From: DATACZ01 sp036258795
GTDB lineage: Bacteria > Actinomycetota > CADDZG01 > JAHWKV01
NCBI GenBank assembly: GCA_036258795.1
Contig: DATACZ010000004.1
Coordinates: forward strand, 1-15,196
Length of the DNA: 15,196 nt
Direction of reading: 5' to 3'
Part shown: in pieces, positions 6,771-12,557 of the stretch
Layout: every line of letters starts with the position of its first letter
Position numbering within the stretch: position 1 is the stretch's first letter
Made by a program: the position numbers and the translations under genes
Notes under the pieces: generated by a model
Told to the model about the DNA's origin: nothing
Database searches by the model: none
What the model saw: only the letters and a program-made list of their open reading frames with translations

Positions 6771-7084
6771 CAGAAGTCGAGGCGCTCAACGAACAGGTGG
6801 ACCGTGCCCCCGCACGTGAGGCCTACCGCGCAGGCCTCTTCGTCCGTGATCCCATAGGTAAGCCGCTTGGGCTCTCCTGTTTCGATGGTCTTCATCGCCT
6901 CTTCGATCACCGATGGCTCGACGCAGCCTCCGGATACCGAACCTGCCACCTCCTGGTCCTCGGATATGGCCAGCACGGCGCCGGGATCGCGTGGAGCGGA
7001 GCGCTCAGTCGCGATCAGCGTGGCTATGGCCACCTTCTTGCCGTTGGAAACCCATTCGTCTACCTGATCCAAAACCTCATACAT
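6770..7084 (-). CDS. Stand-alone XdhC/CoxI domain protein
   Basis: This 104-residue protein corresponds to one CoxI domain. ERSAPRDPGAVLAIS (27-41), GSVSGGCVEPSV (48-59) and VGLTCGGTVHLFVE (87-100) are canonical family motifs, including both conserved cysteines (Cys54 and Cys91). It lacks the Rossmann part, which is supplied by the next gene starting at 6770 through a one-base TGATG overlap. The start is ATG 7084 behind GGAGGGA. It is the first gene of a two-gene minus-strand unit divergent from coxMS, across a 412-bp control region, so coordinate control with CO dehydrogenase is likely. A frameshift splitting a single gene is the alternative, but the clean stop-start coupling and intact motifs argue against it. 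Confidence 0.9.
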   Translation of the reverse strand: MYEVLDQVDEWVSNGKKVAIATLIATERSAPRDPGAVLAISEDQEVAGSVSGGCVEPSVIEEAMKTIETGEPKRLTYGITDEEACAVGLTCGGTVHLFVERLDF

Positions 7085-7184
7085 GTCGCTCCCTCCTACG
7101 CCGCCTGACGCTGCTCCCCATGACCTTCTAACCCCTGCCGGCCTCTTTTGAACCTATAAAGCTCAGGAACGCACGGACGGGGGT

Positions 7185-7208
7185 CATTGTTCCCGACCTA
7201 AAACAATG
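7185..7208. promoter_or_regulatory. Inverted repeat CATTGTT-N10-AACAATG
   Basis: Perfect 7-bp arms (7185-7191 and 7202-7208) flank a 10-bp spacer in the divergent control region. The left arm overlaps the 11-bp element at 7189-7199 that recurs in mirror orientation at 7283-7293. This is a plausible dimer-binding operator for the minus-strand xdhC pair. I could not find a convincing minus-strand -35/-10 pair beside it. Confidence 0.35.
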
Positions 7209-7272
7209 TTACGGCGGGTCACCCCTTATACCGGGCCACCACCTGACCCACTCGGGCTGCCGGCTCCCCAGA

Positions 7273-7301
7273 TTGACACCCCAGGTCGGGAACGCTAAAT
7301 T
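7273..7301 (+). promoter_or_regulatory. Sigma-70-type promoter for coxMS with an embedded repeat element
   Basis: The -35 hexamer TTGACA (7273-7278) is a perfect consensus. A 17-bp spacer leads to TAAATT (7296-7301, 4 of 6). The spacer contains AGGTCGGGAAC (7283-7293), whose exact reverse complement occurs at 7189-7199. Transcription from here would give a leader of about 190 bases before coxM. A protein bound at the spacer element would block or tune RNA polymerase. Recognition of the promoter is by inspection only. Confidence 0.55.
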
Positions 7302-7343
7302 GATGGTCGTCCAGCATGTGCTGCGTGGACGAGATTGACCACA

Positions 7344-7411
7344 GGGAGGGGGCTGGCGCCCGAAGCTCACAGGCGCGCAGGCGATCGCCGCCAGTCCTTT
7401 GAATCCCTCCC
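7344..7411 (+). other. Potential structured leader RNA upstream of coxM
   Basis: Nested complementary segments lie inside the predicted coxMS leader. GGGAGGG (7344-7350) pairs with CCCTCCC (7405-7411), and CTGGCG (7353-7358) with CGCCAG (7389-7394). Between them are GCGCC (7356-7360) with GGCGC (7372-7376) as an alternative stem, and the palindrome GGCGATCGCC (7380-7389). The arrangement resembles a closed helix enclosing smaller hairpins. It does not match the Moco riboswitch as I know it. GC-rich sequence can form chance helices. Confidence 0.35.
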
Positions 7412-7472
7412 CTTCATCGGGTTCCCAACACTTTGGCTTTTAGGGTTTTCGTCGTATTTCGTTGTCGGCCGG

Positions 7473-7492
7473 TAGAGTCACGAGTCAGGAGG
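7473..7492 (+). promoter_or_regulatory. coxM ribosome binding site and a possible proximal -10
   Basis: AGGAGG at 7487-7492 lies four bases before the ATG at 7497 and fixes the start. TAGAGT at 7473-7478 could be a second -10 element close to the gene, but no -35 hexamer is seen 17 bases upstream. Confidence 0.5.
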
Positions 7493-7496
7493 TTGT

Positions 7497-8366
7497 ATGT
7501 ATCCCCCACCCTTCCACTACGAAGCCCCAACTTCCATCGAGGAAGCAATAAGCCTTCTGCAGCAATACGGTGACGAAGCCAAGGTTATCTCGGGGGGCAT
7601 GAGCCTCATACCGATGATGAAGCTTCGCTTCGCCAGCCCGGAGGTCCTAATCGACATCAACAACATCCCTGGTCTCGACAACCTCGGAACAGGCGCCGAC
7701 GGCGCGCTCGAGGTGGGCGCGCTGGTGCGCAACCGCACGATCGTACGCTCCGACGAGGTAAGAAGCGGCTTCCCTTGCGCCGCCGCTTGCGCTCCTATGG
7801 TTGCAGACCCTCTCGTCCGTAATCGTGGCACTTTGGTGGGGTCAGTCTGTCACGCCGACCCTCAGGGGGACTGGGGAGCGGTCATGATGGCCATGCAGGG
7901 CGAGATAGTCGCTCAGGGCCCGAACGGCAGGCGCAACATTCCGATTGATCAATTCATCGTCGGACCGTTCCAAAACTCCCTAAACGATGACGAGATCGCG
8001 GTCCAGGCAAGAATTCCCAGCCCCGGGGGCAGGGCCGGCGGCACGTACTTGAAGCTGGAGCGCAAGGTGGGAGACTTTGCCACCGCCGCCGTGGCCATTT
8101 CTTTGGGCTTCGACGGCAGCACGGTCAGCCGTGCTGGCATAGCTCTCACCGGCGTGGGCTCCGCGAACATCAACTGCAACAACGCCGCTCAGAGTCTCGT
8201 GGGGTCGTCCCTGAGCCAGAGCAACATTCAGGAGGTCGCCAGGCAGGTCGCGGGCATGGCGGAACCCAAGAGCGACCACCGTGGAAGCGCAGATTACAAG
8301 CGTGAGATCGTCCGGGTCTTCACGGTACGGGGACTCAGCCAGGCAGCCGGGATAAGGGCAGCGTAA
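7497..8366 (+). CDS. coxM: CoxM, FAD-binding medium subunit of aerobic CO dehydrogenase
   Basis: CoxM is the flavoprotein that takes electrons from the CoxS iron-sulfur clusters and passes them to the quinone pool. This 289-residue protein is the usual length for the family. It starts with the typical PPPFHYEAPTSIEEAISLL, and carries both FAD-contact loops: ISGGMSLIPMMKLR (31-44) and TLVGSVCHADPQGDW (112-126). The conserved MVADPLVRNRGTL (101-113) lies between them. The C-terminal domain (180-289) is the CO dehydrogenase flavoprotein C-terminal fold. ATG 7497 has AGGAGG four bases upstream. It is first in a two-gene operon with coxS (34-bp gap) under the promoter at 7273-7301. coxL does not follow; it lies 4.8 kb away on the other strand. 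Confidence 0.96.
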   Translation: MYPPPFHYEAPTSIEEAISLLQQYGDEAKVISGGMSLIPMMKLRFASPEVLIDINNIPGLDNLGTGADGALEVGALVRNRTIVRSDEVRSGFPCAAACAPMVADPLVRNRGTLVGSVCHADPQGDWGAVMMAMQGEIVAQGPNGRRNIPIDQFIVGPFQNSLNDDEIAVQARIPSPGGRAGGTYLKLERKVGDFATAAVAISLGFDGSTVSRAGIALTGVGSANINCNNAAQSLVGSSLSQSNIQEVARQVAGMAEPKSDHRGSADYKREIVRVFTVRGLSQAAGIRAA

Positions 8367-8400
8367 GGGCCGGCTTCGGAACGTTTCAAGGGAGGTCATT

Positions 8401-8892
8401 GTGCAAGTCATGCAGGTAAGCATCACAGTCAACGGAGAGGAATACACCACCGAGATCGAGCCCAGACTGCTCCTGGTTCACTTCCTTCGGGAGGTGCTGG
8501 GTCTTACCGGTACCCATATCGGATGTGACACCACGAGCTGCGGGGCCTGCACCGTTCACCTCGACAACGTTCCCATCAAGGCCTGCACGATCTTCGCCGT
8601 ACAGGCCGATGGCCGTGAAGTCTTGACGGTGGAGGGCTTGGGCTTGGCAAGCGAGCTGCACCCGATCCAGGAGGGCTTCACCGAGGAGCACGGGCTTCAG
8701 TGCGGGTTCTGCACTCCCGGCATGATGCTGGCAGCGAAGGGTTTGCTCGACGAGAACCCGAACCCTACCGAGGAAGAGATTAGGTGGGCTATCTCGGGCA
8801 ACCTGTGCCGCTGCACCGGATATCAGAACATCGTGAAGTCGGTACAGTGGGCGGCTCACAAGATGCAGTCTCAGCCGTCATTCAGAAGGTAG
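8401..8892 (+). CDS. coxS: CoxS, small 2x[2Fe-2S] subunit of aerobic CO dehydrogenase
   Basis: CoxS carries two [2Fe-2S] clusters that relay electrons from the Mo-Cu site in CoxL to the FAD of CoxM. In this 163-residue protein the plant-type cluster ligands are Cys42, Cys47, Cys50 (GCDTTSCGAC) and Cys62. The second cluster is bound by Cys101 and Cys104 (QCGFCTPGMM) plus Cys136 and Cys138 (NLCRCTGYQNI). All eight are present and correctly spaced. GTG 8401 is preferred, since GGGAGG lies five bases upstream; ATG 8410 would be 14 bases away. It ends 10 bases before a strong intrinsic terminator, so the coxMS message stops here. That is unusual, since coxL is normally in the same operon. Confidence 0.96.
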   Translation: MQVMQVSITVNGEEYTTEIEPRLLLVHFLREVLGLTGTHIGCDTTSCGACTVHLDNVPIKACTIFAVQADGREVLTVEGLGLASELHPIQEGFTEEHGLQCGFCTPGMMLAAKGLLDENPNPTEEEIRWAISGNLCRCTGYQNIVKSVQWAAHKMQSQPSFRR

Positions 8893-8902
8893 GTAGTCCC
8901 TT

Positions 8903-8940
8903 AGCCCGCCCCCTTTGAGGGGGGGCGGGCTAATTTTCTT
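8903..8940 (+). terminator. Intrinsic terminator after coxS
   Basis: AGCCCGCCCCC (8903-8913) pairs perfectly with GGGGGCGGGCT (8921-8931) over 11 bp with a seven-base loop. It is followed by AATTTTCTT, a short U-rich tract. It closes the coxMS operon. Confidence 0.9.
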
Positions 8941-9065
8941 AAGGCCCCAACCAATCAATCGGTGGCACCATCGCCCGGGGCTGCGCTATCCCTTCAAACC
9001 AAAGCGATCCGATACTTGGCTTTTGCTTTTCTCAACCGGCGTGAGCTCCGGTGGCGAGGTGACAC

Positions 9066-9968
9066 GTGCCGCAACATGAAACTGTGAAGTCCATAACTAC
9101 CGACGCCGCTACCGCCAAGGCGGTGGCTGACTACTACGACGGTTCCTGGTTCGACTACCGCGTGGTCTGGCTGGATCGCAGCAACCTTGCCAAGCACTTC
9201 GGCTACTGGGAGGACGGGATTAAATCCCACTCGGAGTCGCTACTGAACATGAACAGGCAAGTGGCTGCCAGGGTCGACCCCAAGCCTGGTGAACGCGTTT
9301 TGGATGCTGGGTGCGGCATTGGAGGATCATCGATTTGGCTGGCCAAGAACTATGGAACCACCGGCGTAGGCATCAGCCTGGCGCCCAAGGAGCTGGAACG
9401 CGCCAGAAAGTACGCGGCGGAAAGGGGCGTTGGCGCTCAGCTTAGCTTTGAGAAGCGCGACTTTCTGAACACAGGCTTCCCCGATGAGAGCTTCGACATA
9501 GTTTGGGCGCAGGAGAGCGTATGCCACACACTCCACAAGGACGTCTTTCTTACCGAAGCCTTCCGGGTATTGAAGCCTGGCGGACGCCTCGTCATCGAAG
9601 ACTGGTTTCGGCCGAGGCGGCCATTTTCGCCAGCCGACGAGCGACTCTTCAGCGTTTGGCTCGAAGGATGGGCCATCGAGGACATTCCAACCAGGGAGGA
9701 GATCACCTCCTGGGCCTCTGCCGCAGGCTTCACGGACGTAAAGCTGGACGACATCACGCCCTATATGCTGAAGTCCGCGCGCAGGCTGTACGCCATGACG
9801 GCGATCCTTTATCCAGGGGCAGTGTTCCTGAGGTGGATAAGGGTTCGAACTGCCGTCCTGCATGCGAACCTCCGAAGTGCACGGCTGCAGTGGCGGGCGC
9901 ACCGCCGCGACCTCTGGTTCGCGGGAATCCTGTCGGCAAAGAAGCCCTCCGGCCAGACGACCTCTTAG
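9066..9968 (+). CDS. Class I SAM-dependent methyltransferase, tocopherol/sterol C-methyltransferase-like
   Basis: This 300-residue protein has an N-terminal DYYDGSWFDYRVVW (22-35) and HFGYWEDG (44-51). Class I motif I follows (VLDAGCGIGGSSIWLA, 78-93), then GISLAPKELERARKYA (102-117), a catalytic-region WAQESVCHTLHK (147-158) and VLKPGGRLVIEDW (168-180). This pattern resembles small-molecule C- or O-methyltransferases such as the tocopherol and sterol methyltransferase group. The true substrate cannot be read from sequence. The C-terminus (240-285) is rich in Arg and aromatics and may lie near the membrane. GTG 9066 has GAGGTGA just upstream. It stands alone between the coxS terminator and mocA, overlapping the mocA stop by 4 bp tail to tail. 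A role in quinone modification near CODH is conceivable but unsupported. Confidence 0.85.
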   Translation: MPQHETVKSITTDAATAKAVADYYDGSWFDYRVVWLDRSNLAKHFGYWEDGIKSHSESLLNMNRQVAARVDPKPGERVLDAGCGIGGSSIWLAKNYGTTGVGISLAPKELERARKYAAERGVGAQLSFEKRDFLNTGFPDESFDIVWAQESVCHTLHKDVFLTEAFRVLKPGGRLVIEDWFRPRRPFSPADERLFSVWLEGWAIEDIPTREEITSWASAAGFTDVKLDDITPYMLKSARRLYAMTAILYPGAVFLRWIRVRTAVLHANLRSARLQWRAHRRDLWFAGILSAKKPSGQTTS

Positions 9969-10564
9969 CTGTTGACCGGGCCGCCGGCCCGGAGCTTTTC
10001 GTAGTCTTCCCAGGTGTCGAGATCAGGCGGCAGGTCGCGATCAAGCTCCGCTGCCTTAATCCACTCCGGGTGCCTCTTCAGGACGTCCCGTGCTCCCTTG
10101 TCGCCCTCGATGGCTTTGAGCTCTTCCCAAGTTGCCTTATCAAAGAGCACGGGATGGCCAGGGCGGCCTTTGTAGTGAGCCTGCACGACTTTTGAGCCTG
10201 AGCGTTCGTACTCTTCAATGACTAGGCGGATGGAGTCAGCTTTCAGTCCGGGTTGGTCTCCGAGCAGAACCACGGCCGCCCTGGCGTCCGATCCCGCTGC
10301 CTTTAGCCCAACACGCAAAGAGGAGGCCTGCCCCGAGGCGTAGTCGGGATTCACGACTACCCGTACCTCGGGAGCCAGGTCAAGAGCGGATCTCACCTGT
10401 TCTGCAAGGTGTCCCAGAACTACGACGACATCCTGGAGGCCGCTATCGCGCACGGTATCCAGAGTGTGCTGGAGTAGCGGCCTGCCGTGCAGCTCGAGCA
10501 GCTGCTTGGGACGTCCCTCCAGGCGGGATGACGACCCCGCCGCCAGGACAATCCCTGTAATCAA
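9965..10564 (-). CDS. mocA: MocA-like molybdenum cofactor cytidylyltransferase
   Basis: MocA transfers CMP to Mo-molybdopterin, giving the MCD cofactor used by CO dehydrogenase and many xanthine oxidase-family enzymes. The 199 residues show the MobA/MocA nucleotidyltransferase fold. The nucleotide loop is LAAGSSSRLEGRPKQLL (7-23), the metal-binding strand is VVLLGDQPG (98-106), and the MocA-type GRPGHPVLF (133-141) and EGDKGARDVL (153-162) follow. The first possible start is TTG 10564, directly after an in-frame TAA, with no Shine-Dalgarno sequence; an adjacent ATT could also serve. Expression may therefore be weak or leaderless. It is the last gene of the minus-strand coxL-xdhC-xdhC-coxG-mocA series and is separated from coxG by a strong hairpin (10588-10623). 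GTP-using MobA is less likely because of context and the GHPVLF motif. Confidence 0.93.
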   Translation of the reverse strand: MITGIVLAAGSSSRLEGRPKQLLELHGRPLLQHTLDTVRDSGLQDVVVVLGHLAEQVRSALDLAPEVRVVVNPDYASGQASSLRVGLKAAGSDARAAVVLLGDQPGLKADSIRLVIEEYERSGSKVVQAHYKGRPGHPVLFDKATWEELKAIEGDKGARDVLKRHPEWIKAAELDRDLPPDLDTWEDYEKLRAGGPVNS

Positions 10565-10587
10565 TTAATCAGGCGGATGAGGAATGT

Positions 10588-10623
10588 AGCCCCGCGGCCG
10601 GACCATGATCCGGCCCCGGGGCT
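10588..10623. terminator. Two-part hairpin between coxG and mocA
   Basis: AGCCCCG (10588-10594) pairs with CGGGGCT (10617-10623), and inside it GGCCGGA (10596-10602) pairs with TCCGGCC (10609-10615) around a six-base loop. One C/C mismatch separates the two helices. On the minus strand it follows the coxG stop by 21 bp without a U tract. On the plus strand it is followed by a T-rich stretch. It may act as an attenuator between coxG and mocA. Confidence 0.6.
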
Positions 10624-10644
10624 TTGTGATTTTCTGTCGGCTGG

Positions 10645-11205
10645 CTATTCCTTCTTGCCGCCGCCGAAGATTCTCTTAAGTCCTGCCTTGGTTGATCCGG
10701 CCATCAGCCCCATTCCACCCATAGAGCTCTTGGCCGTCGGGCCCTTGCCCGATAGGTCCGACTGGACGCACTGTGAGAACTGCTTGATCAAAACCGAGAG
10801 CACATCGCTCATCATCCCCCGGCCGTACTGAGCCGCTGCGCCGGTGAGGCTGATGTCCTGATCGAGCTTGACGGTGGTCGAGTCTCCGCTCCCTTGAAGC
10901 TGAGCGGTGACCGAAGCCTCAGCCTGGCCCTTGCCGCCTTCTGCGTTTCCCTTGGCCTTCATAACGACCCGGTGGGAGGCCTCGTTGCGCTCGGTTACCT
11001 GCAGCTCACCCTTGAACTTGAGGCCGACCGGACCCATCTTCACCTTGACCCCACCCTTGAAGTGGTTTTGGTTAACGACTTGGTCCAGGTCAGCTCCAGG
11101 TACGCACTTCGCTACCCGCTGGGGATCCTGGAAGTATGCCCATACCTCATCCACCGGCGCCTGGATGGTGAAACTTTCCGACAGCTGTACACCCACTTCT
11201 GACAC
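10645..11205 (-). CDS. coxG: CoxG, SRPBCC-fold accessory protein of CO dehydrogenase
   Basis: This 186-residue CoxG/SRPBCC protein has a hydrophobic-cavity fold: SESFTIQAPVDEVWAYFQD (9-27), CVPGADL (34-40), GGVKVKMGPVGLKFKGEL (51-68) and SLTGAAAQYGRGMMSDVL (119-136). CoxG is known to be needed for CO oxidation. Work on mycobacterial CODH links it to membrane attachment and delivery of menaquinone to the enzyme. Residues 150-186 form a flexible Gly/Ser/Met region ending in the basic KAGLKRIFGGGKKE, which suits membrane contact. The start is GTG 11205 with AAAGGA very close upstream; the next GTG, three codons in, has a more relaxed spacing and is equally possible. The gene is 161 bp downstream of xdhC, across two small hairpins, and may have its own promoter. 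Confidence 0.95.
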   Translation of the reverse strand: MSEVGVQLSESFTIQAPVDEVWAYFQDPQRVAKCVPGADLDQVVNQNHFKGGVKVKMGPVGLKFKGELQVTERNEASHRVVMKAKGNAEGGKGQAEASVTAQLQGSGDSTTVKLDQDISLTGAAAQYGRGMMSDVLSVLIKQFSQCVQSDLSGKGPTAKSSMGGMGLMAGSTKAGLKRIFGGGKKE

Positions 11206-11281
11206 CTATCCTTTCGTCGACTATCCTCGGCTTCCCAACCTTCCTTAAAGAGTCGAAAAGCAGTGCTGCGCTGCGACGAGA

Positions 11282-11351
11282 CCCCCGGATCACGGGGGGC
11301 GCGCTCCCGTAACCCAGGGTGCTCCTCGAATTCTTCGACCGGTTTCGGTCG
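11282..11351. other. Two short hairpins between xdhC and coxG
   Basis: In the 161-bp gap, CCCCCG (11282-11287) pairs with CGGGGG (11293-11298), and CGACCG (11336-11341) pairs with CGGTCG (11346-11351). Neither is followed by a U tract on the minus strand. They may shape or stabilise mRNA ends between the two genes. Confidence 0.35.
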
Positions 11352-11366
11352 GGATGATCCGCACCT

Positions 11367-12515
11367 TCATGAGGCTTCGGATAGAGCCGTCTCTTCAGTA
11401 CGGGGATGGGTGGGGCCCTTGCGGTCTCTTAGGAATCCTGCGTTACGTCCGGACCTGACGGCGATGATCTCGGCTACCACTCCCCAAGCGATCTCTTCAG
11501 GTCCTTCGGCACCGATGTCCAGACCGGCTGGCCCGTAAATCTTCTTCTTATCCTCATCGGAGGGCTCAACCCCCTCGTCGGCCAACTCGTCGAGCTCCCT
11601 GCGAAGTCTCGTCTTCGGACCCAAGCTGCCTATGTAGAAAACATCCGTTCCAAAAAGTGACGTTAGGTGGTCCTTATCCCTCAGGTAGTTGTGGGTCATG
11701 ACGATGGCGGCCGTAAACCGATCGATGCTTGTAGACGCGGAAGTCTTCGTGGCGTCCTCGAGGTGAATGAACTCCTTGGCCTCCGGAAAGCGTTCATGAT
11801 TTAGCAGATTTTCCCGATCATCGATCACCACAGGCTCCCACCCGATCTCCGCTGCGAAACGGACCATGGGCAGAGCGTCCTCCCCGGCGCCGCAGACCAG
11901 GAGCTTGAGGGGAGGCTCCAGAGACTCGACGAAGGCGGACACCTCTCCTTCGTCTAGTTCGAGTTCGCGCCTTGCCGACTTACCCGAATCCATGGCCCGA
12001 CGAGCGGCGTCCACGGCTACCTTGTCGGCGTTTTCGCTTCCTAGGGTGCCTTCGGTGCTGCCGTCAGGGTTGACGAGCAGCCTCGATCCCGGCTCTACAT
12101 TGGGAACCTCGGAGGTGAGCACAGTAACCAGGCCCACGGGGCGCCTCTGAATAAGCGCTTCCTTGAGGACGGTGGAGATCTCCACGGCTTTGCCTGTAGG
12201 TTCGACGAAAACTTCAAGAGCGCCGTTGCACCCGAGCCCCCACCCCCAAACTGCCTCGTCGTCGGCAGTCAGATCAAAGTCGACCACCCGCGCAGGGGCA
12301 CCATCCATTATCTCGTTGGCGACGGCCCGAATGTCGTTGTCCAAACAGCCGCCGCTGATGTTGCCGATCAGTTCCCCGCTTTCCGACAGCAGCAGACGGG
12401 CACCCGGGCGCCGGTAGGTTGAGCCACGTGCGGCAACTACCGTGGCGAGGGCGGATTGCTCGCCCTTCTCGCGAAGCGACTCGATCGCGCTTAGGACATC
12501 TACGATCTCGCTCAT
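11367..12515 (-). CDS. xdhC: XdhC, full-length Moco chaperone with tandem CoxI regions
   Basis: XdhC binds Moco, supports its sulfuration and insertion, and protects it before transfer to the hydroxylase large subunit. The 382 residues contain a canonical CoxI domain (1-106; RGSTYRRPGARLLLS 30-44, ISGGCLDNDI 53-62 with Cys57, GLGCNGALEVFVEP 93-106). A second, cysteine-free CoxI-like region follows (115-200; VEPGSRLLVNPDGSTEGTLG), then the Rossmann domain (203-365; LLVCGAGEDALPMVRFAAE, YIGSLGPKTRLRRE, YGPAGLDIGAEGPEEIA). This order equals the two split genes at 5994-7084. ATG 12515 has GGGGAG about 12 bases upstream, a loose ribosome site. It lies 42 bp after the XdhC-YHS gene in the coxL operon. 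The C-terminal tail (366-382) is probably disordered. Confidence 0.94.
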   Translation of the reverse strand: MSEIVDVLSAIESLREKGEQSALATVVAARGSTYRRPGARLLLSESGELIGNISGGCLDNDIRAVANEIMDGAPARVVDFDLTADDEAVWGWGLGCNGALEVFVEPTGKAVEISTVLKEALIQRRPVGLVTVLTSEVPNVEPGSRLLVNPDGSTEGTLGSENADKVAVDAARRAMDSGKSARRELELDEGEVSAFVESLEPPLKLLVCGAGEDALPMVRFAAEIGWEPVVIDDRENLLNHERFPEAKEFIHLEDATKTSASTSIDRFTAAIVMTHNYLRDKDHLTSLFGTDVFYIGSLGPKTRLRRELDELADEGVEPSDEDKKKIYGPAGLDIGAEGPEEIAWGVVAEIIAVRSGRNAGFLRDRKGPTHPRTEETALSEAS

Positions 12516-12557
12516 CCTATTGTTAATCTCCCCAGATCGATCCTCTACAAAACTAGG

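Noticed and set aside
6770..6772. Frameshift or premature stop splitting one xdhC gene
   Set aside because: The TGATG overlap is a standard coupling junction, both products keep complete domain boundaries, and the split falls between repeats. Resequencing could still overturn this.
7302..7496. Moco riboswitch upstream of coxM
   Set aside because: The stems present do not match the known Moco motif arrangement, so only an unnamed structured leader is reported.
9503..10195. Plus-strand ORF of 230 codons spanning two genes
   Set aside because: It overlaps the methyltransferase in another frame and then runs antisense through mocA. Both of those have clear family motifs.
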